Part shown: positions 10,801 to 20,025 of the stretch, piece by piece | Numbering within the stretch: position 1 is the first letter of the stretch | Layout of the letters: the number at the start of each line of letters is the position of its first letter | DNA from: Entamoeba invadens IP1 | Taxonomy: Eukaryota > Evosea > Mastigamoebida > Endamoebidae | Assembly: GCF_000330505.1 (NCBI RefSeq) | Contig: NW_004440113.1 | Coordinates: 396,177-460,176, forward strand | Direction of reading: 5' to 3' | Length of the DNA stretch: 64,000 nucleotides | Notes under the pieces: generated by a model | Databases searched by the model: none | The model's input: the letters and a program-made list of their open reading frames with translations, nothing else | What the model was told of the DNA's origin: nothing | Translations under genes and position numbers: made by a program

Positions 10801-13800
10801 GCTTTGTACAACTCATTTTCATGTAAAATCAAATCATCGTTTTTTGTTGTAACAAACGACATAATCGAAGACACATTTCCAATCACCCACCCAATGCCTT
10901 GTTGACACAAAATTTTCATCTCGTTACATACACGAGAAGTCTGACTCTCCATTTCTTTGTTTTTTGTGGAAACGTCGATGAGTCTTCTTTCAAATTCATT
11001 GACTTCCTTCCACTTCATTTTAACCATTTCGACGCTCTTTGTGACTTCTTTGAATATTCCAAGAGATGAATATTGAACTGCGATGTTCTCAATTTCTGAT
11101 ATCGTCTTCTCACTCACCACAAACGATTTTGAAACAATGTCATCGACTATGCGTGTATATCTGTTCACTATTGAATGCTTGAAGCTTTGGATGTATCTCA
11201 AATTCTTCATTCTTATTTCAATCATGTCATTGACCACAACAGTGAGCGCTTCAATATCCCCCAAAGTCTCTGCTCGGAGTATCAATTGCCGAGCTGATAG
11301 TTTTTCAATATCAGGCACCAACAAACTCTTCTTCATCTCACTGACACTCTTGTTGACGTTCTTCATGTCCATTTGGTGTATCATATCAAGCGCTTCGACA
11401 CTCCCCTCAAACAGGTCTTTCTTGATATCAATCGCTTCTACAACAGCAGTTGTCATCAATGAAATACTCCGTGTGATATTGCCACATTGTATGAAATTAT
11501 TTTTGGTGAATAAACACATCATCTCGACTCCTCTCTCTCTCACCTCTCCATTTTTCGATTGGAATATTTTGATCAGAGACGAAAAGAGCTTCGCAGAAAA
11601 GTCCTCATTCCCACAAAATATCATTTTGCGGTAGTCCTCCAACAAGTTTTTAACAAACAAAAAGATGTCATCATCGACTACCATTTCTTCAAAAAGTTTA
11701 CTCGCAATGACACTCTTCAATTGTTCGAGTTGTTCATAGGCCTCCTGTTTTTTCAAACTCGAAAATATCACTATGAAGACATCCAAACACACTTTTACTA
11801 TTTCTCTTGTTAACCCTTGGTGCAGTTTTGATTGTCTTTCGTCGTCAAGTCTCATCGGCCTTAACGATCTATTCTTTGGAATCTCAAACTTCTTTTCTCC
11901 GCCAAGCATCGCTGTCAAATCGACTCGGATTGTCGTGTTCATATAGTACCCATGCTCTTTTAATCCATTCACAATAAGTTTCAGATTTCTGTCAATTTCC
12001 TCGTATACGTCAAGTGACTCTTGCACGGGAAAGTTTCTAAATAGAAGGATAAATCTTGTCAATACCTTGACAAGAATTTCAAGTCGTGAAGGCACCTCGT
12101 TTCCAATCCACTCAATGAGCACCTTTGACTCAATATTTTTCAGTACCCATGTGTATATCAATCCAAGCATTTCCATATCAGTGATATTCTGTTGCGGTGT
12201 TCCCTCTTGCACAGTTTCTTTACATTTCAACAACAACGCATCGGAAGTCAATACGCTTTTCTCTCCAGTTTTGTTCAACGATATTGAATTGAATCTCTGG
12301 CCGCTTCTGCCGTCTTTTCCATTCTCCCTCACAAACTTCCAATCAGCAAAATTATCAAATTTCTCGAGAAATTGGACAACAAAAGGAAGAAACATGGCAG
12401 CGCAATTTTCCTTTTCGTTCTGAAGTTCCTGATCCAAGTCAAGTCGCGCAACCAAAGCGACCATTAAATACAACGAAATTCTGTTGATTTCTTCGCTTTG
12501 TCTAAGCAACATCATATGTTCTCTCATCAAAAAGGCAATCGGCAAATGTCTAATCCACAATAAGTCGTCCAACATCGTAATATCACTGACATCCACGTGA
12601 CCTGGATTTGACGCTTCGTACAATTTGAGACTCCCTTCAAACACTCCGAGAAATTGCGTCTTAATCATTAATATCGCTTCCATTTCCGGGCTGTTTGAAG
12701 TGTATTTCTTGCCATTCTTTACCGAGTCGTATGGGTTGGATAACTTGTCCAAGTACTCCTCCATCATTTTGATACTCTCGGACCGATAGCCAAGTTCCAT
12801 CACCGATCGCACAAAGTATGAAAAATGCGCATTCCCTTCTTCCATCCCGATAATCTCCTTGTTCAACACATGGCTTCGAATGGTCGAAGCAAACAAAGAA
12901 GAAAAGCTGACTGCGTTGGTCCAAAAGTTTTGATCGGCTCCAATTTGCTTAATAGACTTTCGAAGTAACTCAAAAGGAAGCCACGACTGCTTAAAAACGT
13001 CTATTTGCGGATTTTTGTCGTCGTACTTGTACATCAAGTATAGCGACTTGATGAGTTTCAGAGAAGTATCTTTTGATTTGAAATTGCAAAAATGTGAAAT
13101 GTACTTCTCGACGTTTTTGTTCCGCTTTTCTGAAGAGTCGTGATGACCACAAATGGTCTTCATTAGCACCTCCAATACAACTCTGTTCATCACAATGTTC
13201 GAGTCGAGAAAAGATGTCAGTATCAATGGCAAAAAGTGAATCGAATCAATCAACGGCACACTCCTGAACGATTCATCTGCAGACCCAGCAATCAATTTAT
13301 TTATCGCAATATGAGAATCTGTTGTGCTTGGATAGACTGAAGAAAGTAAGACCATTGAGTACGTCATAATTAATTTTGTTGGTTCTGTCTTGCTCAACGC
13401 GTTCGCGATGGTGGTGTACAGCGGAAGTGAGACGATTCCTGCTTGGACTTGTATTGCGTTATTTTGAAATAATGGGAAGACCGTATAGAATTGTTTTTTA
13501 ATATTTCCGTCGTGTAACTCAACGACGTCGAACAGCAGGTAGTGACTCTGTAAAAGTGGAAATGGAATTTCAATTTTTATTTCATCAAAGAAAGTTGTCG
13601 TTTTCCCAAATAATAACTGTGTTGTAATTTTGTCATCAAGAGTCTTTCCGTCTTCTTGGTATACACACTTTACAAAATCGTTATCATTCATAACAGAAAT
13701 GGTGACACACATATAACTCTTTCTCTTCTTTTCCTTTCCGTACACGATATCGATGGGGTATATATACAACCTATTTATATAATCAAAAATAACATCTTCG

Positions 13801-15173
13801 TTATGTTTAATTATTCTCATATTGTCCAACATTCTCTCTCTTCGACTTGGCTTCTCGCAAACATATTGATATTGTCCACTCACTAGTTGAACATCTTTGT
13901 TACACTTCTTATAGAAAAAAGATGCATGCATTTCAGCAACCTTTCTATTCTCTTTCGATGTGTTTAATTCGTAAACACTCTCTCCTTCACTCTCCGGTTT
14001 ATAAAACGTAACACTCACTTCACCATTGTCGTTCTCAAACACATCTTTCAATGAACCAATTCCACTCATCAAATGTTGCCAATAAGGCCAAACCTTCCTC
14101 TCGGCGTACTTCTTCTTTGACTTTTTGTCTTCAAAACCTCTCATGTACAATTCTCTTGCCGTTGAAACATCATCACCTCCCTTTCTCAACACTTTCACAA
14201 ACACGACAATTGGCGAATTTTTCATTTCTTTTGCCGAAACACAGAAAACGGCATTTTCGTCACCATTTTCAATGTTAAAATCCTCTGTCAATTTTTCTTG
14301 TAAATTTGTGTCATAAACCGAAAGTACAAATCGTAATGTTTCTGGTGGGTTTTCTTCCCCAACGATCACGTTTTTAAGACCAATTATAAAACCCGATTTT
14401 TCAACATAATTCAACTCGACATCTTCATGCACACCAGCCAAAGTGAGTGCCTGGTCTTTGAACCGGAAAAGGGGTGCGAACAATTCAAACAACAATTTTG
14501 GTCTACTTTCATTGTTTTCTTTTTTTCTGAGCAACGAAAACATTTCCGGTGTTTTAGTGGATGCATTGAAGTTTTCGGAATTAAAATAATTGTCTGGAAG
14601 TACCGACTTCCAGTGCAAAGAATATTTTGAGTATTTTGGCTTTGCAAACAATTGGTTTTTGAATAAGGAGTGATACAAGTCCTTCTCGTTACACTTCAAA
14701 TTGTCGGGTTTTATGTCGAGTTGGATTTGTTCCTTCTCGTCGACGTCTTCAATACAACTTGGTTGTTTATATAAAGCCGCGTATGCACTAAAAAGTGAAG
14801 TTGGTTGTGACATTCCCCTTAGTAAATTCTCGTTATCTTGGAGATACTTCACTAAAATTGGAAATTCATTTCTCTGCACGCAATACGGTTTTGACAAAGA
14901 GAGTTCGTTCAATATTTGTCTGATGTCCTTTTCAAATAAAAATATTGGCTTTTTGTCGGATGAGGACATTTCAAAGTATTGCCTAATTTGGTAGATGTCG
15001 ATTTCATCGTGGCCTTCAGTGTCGAGAGAGTCGAACACCATGTCTGTTGTCACCGCACCAACTTTGTCTTTTTTGACAGTCTTAATCAACACGGATGGCT
15101 TCGACTCAGGTTTTTTTGAGATCTCGAGTATCTCCACCAGCTTTGACTGGATGTCCACCTGCTGAAAATCCAT
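7884..15173 (-). CDS. DOCK-family Rho guanine nucleotide exchange factor, 2429 aa
   Basis: Single intronless frame starting at ATG 15173. Residues about 455-600 resemble a DHR-1 (C2-like, phosphoinositide-binding) domain: IYPIDIVYGKEKKRKSYM, then FDEIKIEIPFPLLQSHYLLFDV. The C-terminal 450 residues form a DHR-2 exchange domain, with VIEVTPLYDEE, a KRRIVFVTTQPLP strand, a PIETCLDDLDEMNENL helix and a final VNNLAKALLMHSRTFPNLG helix. Between them lies a long helical scaffold with coiled-coil-prone stretches (about 1400-1850) and an acidic/Ser-Pro linker (about 1810-1900). DOCK proteins load GTP onto Rac/Cdc42 at membranes, driving actin remodelling and phagocytosis. At 2429 residues it is longer than typical metazoan DOCKs (about 1700-2200); the excess is in the coiled-coil insert before DHR-2. 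Confidence 0.9.
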   Translation of the reverse strand: MDFQQVDIQSKLVEILEISKKPESKPSVLIKTVKKDKVGAVTTDMVFDSLDTEGHDEIDIYQIRQYFEMSSSDKKPIFLFEKDIRQILNELSLSKPYCVQRNEFPILVKYLQDNENLLRGMSQPTSLFSAYAALYKQPSCIEDVDEKEQIQLDIKPDNLKCNEKDLYHSLFKNQLFAKPKYSKYSLHWKSVLPDNYFNSENFNASTKTPEMFSLLRKKENNESRPKLLFELFAPLFRFKDQALTLAGVHEDVELNYVEKSGFIIGLKNVIVGEENPPETLRFVLSVYDTNLQEKLTEDFNIENGDENAVFCVSAKEMKNSPIVVFVKVLRKGGDDVSTARELYMRGFEDKKSKKKYAERKVWPYWQHLMSGIGSLKDVFENDNGEVSVTFYKPESEGESVYELNTSKENRKVAEMHASFFYKKCNKDVQLVSGQYQYVCEKPSRRERMLDNMRIIKHNEDVIFDYINRLYIYPIDIVYGKEKKRKSYMCVTISVMNDNDFVKCVYQEDGKTLDDKITTQLLFGKTTTFFDEIKIEIPFPLLQSHYLLFDVVELHDGNIKKQFYTVFPLFQNNAIQVQAGIVSLPLYTTIANALSKTEPTKLIMTYSMVLLSSVYPSTTDSHIAINKLIAGSADESFRSVPLIDSIHFLPLILTSFLDSNIVMNRVVLEVLMKTICGHHDSSEKRNKNVEKYISHFCNFKSKDTSLKLIKSLYLMYKYDDKNPQIDVFKQSWLPFELLRKSIKQIGADQNFWTNAVSFSSLFASTIRSHVLNKEIIGMEEGNAHFSYFVRSVMELGYRSESIKMMEEYLDKLSNPYDSVKNGKKYTSNSPEMEAILMIKTQFLGVFEGSLKLYEASNPGHVDVSDITMLDDLLWIRHLPIAFLMREHMMLLRQSEEINRISLYLMVALVARLDLDQELQNEKENCAAMFLPFVVQFLEKFDNFADWKFVRENGKDGRSGQRFNSISLNKTGEKSVLTSDALLLKCKETVQEGTPQQNITDMEMLGLIYTWVLKNIESKVLIEWIGNEVPSRLEILVKVLTRFILLFRNFPVQESLDVYEEIDRNLKLIVNGLKEHGYYMNTTIRVDLTAMLGGEKKFEIPKNRSLRPMRLDDERQSKLHQGLTREIVKVCLDVFIVIFSSLKKQEAYEQLEQLKSVIASKLFEEMVVDDDIFLFVKNLLEDYRKMIFCGNEDFSAKLFSSLIKIFQSKNGEVRERGVEMMCLFTKNNFIQCGNITRSISLMTTAVVEAIDIKKDLFEGSVEALDMIHQMDMKNVNKSVSEMKKSLLVPDIEKLSARQLILRAETLGDIEALTVVVNDMIEIRMKNLRYIQSFKHSIVNRYTRIVDDIVSKSFVVSEKTISEIENIAVQYSSLGIFKEVTKSVEMVKMKWKEVNEFERRLIDVSTKNKEMESQTSRVCNEMKILCQQGIGWVIGNVSSIMSFVTTKNDDLILHENELYKATGEATKFISQYEKYIKIVDTNPIYPVTLQEFIEIIKGCVSVLETYIELKKKKIQMEKAVANEEKRMNEENSHTISNVFEQFSQVLKSQDESNGSSVTRQIRDIQIPSEITSNEKNIGTKSEIFNIISQVISSSIAVFQKIDKIEEKTTSNTQRLEGAEGWYDHERTYISSVLLLKEKLKFLDIMNRVPMHDGGIVSSVMNDLVQWIVSTGNNFAKEYEQANEMRTALKKILFDERFNKQRNSMKRRTARKSMHLEDKNMRRMTVSFEADGKEKAFGCVEGENEIISKILDEMGKDVKSAEGMMKDVEEKWRNGVEKEKSKIEIRHRAEKLWRRFVEEKKGKWSELKELFIRDVDESIIYTNDVILENDIEESKTPELIEDKNDSGDILEKSGDTNKTEKLEAEKEEKNEQQKIEIIPPAIGSAKSSIAPSIGIAGPSLPNTPMKLDTYSGSEHRRRGIEKCNSVCLIRPEENMAKHVSRQSRSMKNNTVDIVPIQMKKVSDYVVSGVFLKDAFMDVCLYKMSQYKTVMKKLKREVKQILTKHNELNELQQKTRDPDAYSDRLYLFAQGYLETPRLYIKWVEKIAQEHGVRQHYLEAALCETHMIFFISRFVSGGDVFEKLKEIVPNSVVRKSRKENKEEIDGFNYNTMSGYIESAFKYFMMKKSCDFAEFLLETTVEYLVRNNDVSRLQDIHSKLQMVYSMKSKKERGDMHFYLVGFYGSVFGKNAEKEFVYHTYETRESFKQEIKAIVPLDRKKEIEELDEKSNATGLSPEKIFIKVIEVTPLYDEEHLFTTSRFKQEIKIGEGGFDKISKRRIVFVTTQPLPSVLRRQLVAEKEVDLYMNPIETCLDDLDEMNENLQKACEPPVNETLTKALNAVLIKENKTISIVELFFKTKFNDIHPEQVNDLWQLINDIVNNLAKALLMHSRTFPNLGINAQFDVAFNHLKRILFDVQDEVEKVTRGIQFYDDDFL

Positions 15174-15763
15174 CCTTTAATGTTTCTCCGTTCTGTCAAG
15201 TCTCTCGTTTTCTCATTTCCCCTCGTATTTTTTCAATCTCGTTTTTTGGGTGGTGGATTAACCAAAAAGAGAAATTGTGAGTCAAATAAAGGCTTAACTC
15301 TTCGGGTTTTTCCTTTTTTCGTTTTAATTTACAGTCCATCCAAAGTGAAAATTATAATTAATAATTTATTGTATCAGTATTATAGAATTTGTTTTTAGAA
15401 AAGTGAGGTTAAAAGAAAAAAAGACAAATTTAAAAAATTATTCTTGACATTTTTTGACGTATTCAATTTGTTGAACTCTTTGGGATATATCATAATAGTT
15501 AATAAAATAATTTAAATGAAGTTTAGATTATAATTTGTTTTATTTGGAAAAACAGAACTATTTTAAATTTATCTCTTATAAATAAAATTATATAAAATCT
15601 ATTATTTTATTATACACAAATTGTTCAAATGAAAAAAATAGCAATCGAACTATAAAAACAACAATTCGAAGATTTACTATTTTTTTTTTATTTGATTTGT
15701 TTTTTTTTGAAATAAAAAATAAAAATGTGAATAACAAAAAAATCAAAAAATGTTATTACACAG
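15174..15763. other. Intergenic region upstream of the DOCK gene
   Basis: About 590 bp holding the 5' flank of the minus-strand DOCK gene and the 3' flank of the small membrane-protein gene. AT-rich with no other recognisable feature. Confidence 0.6.
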
Positions 15764-16027
15764 TCAAAATTGTTGATAACTCTTCTCTTCATCCAAAACA
15801 TCGATGTTGTCAGAGCCAACAGCAAAAATGTCTGGACCATACCCACGAGTTGTTGCAGTTGACGTCTTTTGCCTTTTAAAAAAGAAAAAGACGATTATCA
15901 AAGAAATAATAAACAAAATTCCACACCCGCCTATAACATACTTCGCCACGGAAGTTCGCTGTGTTACTAGTGTGACTGTTGATTGCGACAAACACATTGG
16001 TACAAATAATGCCAAAATTATAAACAT
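15764..16027 (-). CDS. Small type I membrane protein, 87 aa
   Basis: Starts at ATG 16027 (MFIILALFVPMCLS). A hydrophobic N-terminal signal peptide is followed by a short extracellular or lumenal Thr/Val-rich segment. Then comes one strong membrane span (YVIGGCGILFIISLIIVFFFF), a KRQK stop-transfer cluster and a cytosolic tail of about 35 residues. The tail ends in SYQQF, a perfect YxxPhi-type tyrosine sorting signal at the extreme C-terminus. Predicted type I topology. No family recognised. Tail and topology suggest an endosomal or plasma-membrane cargo or adaptor; this is inference. Confidence 0.7.
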   Translation of the reverse strand: MFIILALFVPMCLSQSTVTLVTQRTSVAKYVIGGCGILFIISLIIVFFFFKRQKTSTATTRGYGPDIFAVGSDNIDVLDEEKSYQQF

Positions 16028-16343
16028 CAAATTCAATAGATCTTCTTAATTTACAGTTTCTTTTTTAAACACAAAAACATGAATCTTAAACTATTAGTTA
16101 ATAGTTATATATATATTACTATTATTATTATTAAATTATAATAACAATCGACTACAATCCAAAATACAAATATATAATTTAATTATAATAAATTTACTAT
16201 TTTAATGTATAAATAAATTAAATTAACAAATAAAAATCATAGTTATAAATTAAATAAATTGTATTGTATAATTATAATAATATACCAATTGAAATTAGTT
16301 TTATAATTATAAAACTATAAATTCCGAATTGAAATAATAAACC
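16028..16343. other. Short divergent intergenic region
   Basis: About 315 bp separating the divergent membrane-protein and arrestin genes, so it must hold both promoters. Extremely AT-rich; no element can be named with confidence. Confidence 0.5.
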
Positions 16344-18164
16344 ATGAAATTGAGTGCTGTTATTACTAAATCTGGCCGTTTTAATGAGGCTGTTATTGGT
16401 TATGTTGTTCTCGAAACTCCTTCTCCAATAACACTCAGTTATGGGTTTCTTGAAATATCGATGAGATGCACGACTTTAAAAACGATAAAAGAAAAAAATT
16501 CTTTTAAATTCACGTATCTGGCTTCCACAGGTATAGTCCCACCCGATTACTTATTGCGAGATATGACTGATATAAATGCAAAGACTATAGATATCATAGA
16601 ATTAATTGGTGCTAAGAGTCGACTTGAAAAAGAGTATCCTCCTGGGATTTACACATTTCCATTTTCTTTTAAAGTTCCCCTCGATACCCCACCGTCGTCT
16701 TTATATCATGAAGACCTACCAAAAATTGATTTTAGTTATGGAGTTACCCCTTTTTTTGTTGACAAGAAGAAATATTGGAAAGGTAATGTCACACTCTTCC
16801 CCGTCGTTTTTAGTTCTCCAGTTATTGAAAAGGTCTTATTCACAAAAGTTCAGAACACTTTTGTGATGGGGGAGTCCGTGGTGACTCTTCTACTGCCCAA
16901 AAAGGAGTTTTTTATAGGAGAAGACATTGATTTTCATCTCAAAATTGAGTCAAGAAGTCCACATGAGAATCAAGATTACATTGTTTCGTTAATACAAATG
17001 TATAACACGTATTTTCTCTTTAACAGAAATGTTATTCAAACAATTGAAATTAGTGGCGCCCAACGAATAAGTGAGACTAAAATAGTCTTTCATCAAGATA
17101 TCACTCTACCACCAAGTTTAAATCGAATAGATATAAATGTGACATATTTCATAGCAATTGAAATGGTACCAAATACTAAAGAAAAAAAGAATACCCATAT
17201 AGAAACACTTTATACTATTAATATATTAGCAAACGTCCCCGATGAAGCACAAATTGAAGACCATCAAAAGAAAAGTTCAATTCGGTTTGTAGACGAAAAA
17301 TTTTACTTTCCCGACCCTCCTCAAAATTTTTTGTGTTGTGACTGTGGCTTAGAAAAAGTCATGATTGACGGAAATAAAGAAGTGTTGTTGGACCACATCA
17401 ATCGAGTCGTTTTGGATACCACCAAACAGAACGTTGATATGAGATACCCCCTCTTAGAGTCAGAAACGTTGCCGAGTGGGTGTGTATTTGGGGTATATCG
17501 AGGTCAACGATATATAGTAGATTATATCAACAAGAAAGCAAATTGGGACTTAGAAGAGGAGAGTTTGGAAGTCACACAAGCAGCTTCGAGTGATTGCGCG
17601 AGTCCAATTTTGACTATTGAAGTTGTTGAGTCTGTTGGATTGTGTGTGAAAGACTCTGAAACGCCGTCGACGGTGTATTGCGCAGTGATTAACGAAAGTG
17701 GGAAATTGGTGAAGTCAAAGGAAGTCAAAAACGTCGATCAAATTTATGAAAATGCTCGTTTTGTTATTCCATTGAATCCAAAAAGGAAGGATGTTGTCGT
17801 TTACTTTTATCACAAAAGATTTTTAATTAGTGACGTGTTTCTTGGATGCGTGGAGTTTGATTTGACACATTTGAAGTTTGGGAGTAATATAGAGACGTGG
17901 TTCTATTTGAAAGGCGGAGATGATGGAAACTCAATTGTTTCGGGAAAAGCACTTATTCGAGTGTGTTATGATAGCAAAGAGAAAAAAGATGGATGGGATG
18001 TGGTCGGCGAATTGTTTAGAGAAAATTTTGATTATTCACTCGCACATAATAGAGAAATGGAAAAAGCTATTAAGGCACAAAACGCTTTAAGACAAAAACT
18101 ATTTGCACCACCAATCTATGAAAAAAGAGGAGAGGAGTATTTCCCTGTCAATTACGATTACTAA
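16344..18164 (+). CDS. Arrestin-like protein with WW-like segment and C-terminal C2 domain, 606 aa
   Basis: Residues 1-300 form an arrestin N plus C fold: GYVVLETPSPITLSYG, then LEKEYPPGIYTFPFSFKVP, a classic alpha-arrestin signature, followed by FHLKIESRSPHENQDY. Around residues 379-400 a segment with LPSG, YIVDYINKKANW resembles a WW domain whose first Trp is replaced. From about 430 to 535, ILTIEVVESVGL through DVFLGCVEFDLTHL matches a C2-type beta-sandwich that could bind membrane. Alpha-arrestins act as ubiquitin-ligase or endocytic adaptors. The C-terminal tail is helical and ends in FPVNYDY. The arrestin call is firm, C2 likely, WW tentative. Confidence 0.82.
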   Translation: MKLSAVITKSGRFNEAVIGYVVLETPSPITLSYGFLEISMRCTTLKTIKEKNSFKFTYLASTGIVPPDYLLRDMTDINAKTIDIIELIGAKSRLEKEYPPGIYTFPFSFKVPLDTPPSSLYHEDLPKIDFSYGVTPFFVDKKKYWKGNVTLFPVVFSSPVIEKVLFTKVQNTFVMGESVVTLLLPKKEFFIGEDIDFHLKIESRSPHENQDYIVSLIQMYNTYFLFNRNVIQTIEISGAQRISETKIVFHQDITLPPSLNRIDINVTYFIAIEMVPNTKEKKNTHIETLYTINILANVPDEAQIEDHQKKSSIRFVDEKFYFPDPPQNFLCCDCGLEKVMIDGNKEVLLDHINRVVLDTTKQNVDMRYPLLESETLPSGCVFGVYRGQRYIVDYINKKANWDLEEESLEVTQAASSDCASPILTIEVVESVGLCVKDSETPSTVYCAVINESGKLVKSKEVKNVDQIYENARFVIPLNPKRKDVVVYFYHKRFLISDVFLGCVEFDLTHLKFGSNIETWFYLKGGDDGNSIVSGKALIRVCYDSKEKKDGWDVVGELFRENFDYSLAHNREMEKAIKAQNALRQKLFAPPIYEKRGEEYFPVNYDY

Positions 18165-18712
18165 ACAATTACTATTTTTATTATATTGTTTTATACTTAT
18201 AAGAAAATTTAACTAAAATTATAATTGATTAAAACAATTGTTAATTTGTGTTATTATAGTTTTTTTATTAAAAAATACTATTCATTTTGATTTATTTTAT
18301 TAATTTATTTTAATTGTTTATAATTGAAAGTGTTTTTAATTAAAAACGACCAATTATAATCTATAATTTTTGCCTCAAAAGTTAAAATTATAAAAATAGG
18401 TTTAATTTAGATTTAATAATATATTACAATATTTTTCAACAAAAAGTCATTATCATCACTTTTCCTGAAATAATCCATTGTTTTATTATTAAAATTATTA
18501 TAAACTTAAACATCACTTTTGAGATTGGAAAATGTCATAATGATTTTTATTACCCGAAATATTACACATCAACCCCGCAATTTAACTTAAACTATACGAA
18601 ATGTAAATAATTAGTAAAAACTGACAAGACAAATCTATAAGTCAACAAAAACTTCAAAATGTTTTGATGATGCATAAAATCTCGATCTGGTAAGTTACAA
18701 TCACATCAAAAA
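18165..18712. other. AT-rich intergenic spacer
   Basis: About 550 bp between the arrestin and zinc-finger genes on the same strand. Nothing recognised apart from AT-rich low complexity. Confidence 0.6.
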
Positions 18713-19507
18713 ATGAGCGAATTAGTCAAATTCCAAAACACCTCCTCTTCAATTAGTCTTGACACTTCTCTTCTTGACAAGAAGCTTTCAGAAGTCGACA
18801 CCAAAATTACTTCTCTTGAACAGAAAAAGGACGCCACCGCCGCAGAGCAAGAGATTGTTGTGTTGAAAAGTGCATTGAATACCCTTCTTGACAAGGTTCT
18901 TCTTCTTGAGAATTCGCACAAAGAACTTCTTGCGAGGGTGTCACTTTTGGAGTCTTCCAAAGACATTTCAAAAAATGTTATACAAAATGTTATACCGAGT
19001 GTGAATGAGCCCGTCAAAGCTGAGCCAATTGAACTTGAAAAACCACATCCCGTTGTTCTTCCAACTGCAGCTCCAAAGGAACAACCCAAACCAGTGATTA
19101 CAGAGGCTCAGAAAGTTGAGTGTATCATTTGCCATCAAAAAGTCCTTGCATCAACTCTCTTTGAACACGTCAAAAACCACGGACAAGTCAAACCAGACCA
19201 AACTCTTCCACAACCAAAGCCAATCCAACAACCTCAACAAATCAAACCAATCGTACAACCACAACAGCCCGTTAAAGTCGAAGTCAACCCCGTCGAACCT
19301 GTCCAACCCCAAGTCGATCACAAGGACGACGGCGACCTCATTGTCGATTGTCCTATCTGTGGAAAACATTTACCTCAAAAGGAAATCGAGAAGCATCTCG
19401 ACCAACACTTGATGGACGACAAAAAGTTCGAGTGCCCGTTCTGTTTCCAAGACATGAAGAACGCAAAGGACCTCCAGAAACATGTCGCATCTGTTCATAA
19501 GGAATAG
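18713..19507 (+). CDS. Coiled-coil protein with three C2H2/UBZ-like zinc fingers, 264 aa
   Basis: Residues about 20-90 are a heptad-like coiled coil (KLSEVDTKITSLEQKK; VLLLENSHKELLARVSLLES). A Pro/Gln/Val-rich linker follows. Three zinc-binding units are visible: CIICHQ...HVKNH near residue 140, CPICGKHLPQKEIEKHLDQH near 215, and CPFCFQD...HVASVH at the C-terminus. The first two resemble ubiquitin-binding UBZ or Di19-type fingers more than DNA-binding arrays; the last is a classical C2H2. The protein could be an adaptor in ubiquitin signalling or a nucleic-acid binder. The fingers are seen directly; function is inference. Confidence 0.82.
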   Translation: MSELVKFQNTSSSISLDTSLLDKKLSEVDTKITSLEQKKDATAAEQEIVVLKSALNTLLDKVLLLENSHKELLARVSLLESSKDISKNVIQNVIPSVNEPVKAEPIELEKPHPVVLPTAAPKEQPKPVITEAQKVECIICHQKVLASTLFEHVKNHGQVKPDQTLPQPKPIQQPQQIKPIVQPQQPVKVEVNPVEPVQPQVDHKDDGDLIVDCPICGKHLPQKEIEKHLDQHLMDDKKFECPFCFQDMKNAKDLQKHVASVHKE

Positions 19508-20025
19508 ATGAAGTGAGAATTTATTTGTTTCATCATTTACTTTTGTCAAGTTTACTATTAACATTTGGTTGTTTTACTATATTTTTTAATACAATTATGT
19601 TTGCGTATTTACTTGTATTAATATTTTATAATTTTTAATAATAATAATAGTGTTTGTATGTCATTAGTAATTAGTATATTGTATGATTTATAAATATTAA
19701 TAATAACACATGAATACTATATATATTAATTAATCAATAGTTTGAAAATAATATAATATAAATAGTAATATTTATATTAAAAATAATATAAATTTATTAT
19801 TATCATTATCAAAAATAATGTCTCGAATTATTTTTGGATAAATGAGAAACTATATTTCATGGTTTTTATGTTATATATATTATGGTTTTATCATTAATAT
19901 TACAAAATAAATTATCAAACTTAAAATATCATGTAATTATGGTTTTTGTAAATGACAACTGTGATTAATGTGTGTGGAACAAATTTATTTTTAAGGACGG
20001 AAAATTCAAGGAGAAACATTCACAA
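19508..20025. other. AT-rich intergenic spacer
   Basis: About 520 bp with TA-rich runs between two plus-strand genes. A frame open from 19972 lacks an ATG until 20026 and is taken as the 5' untranslated leader. Confidence 0.55.
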
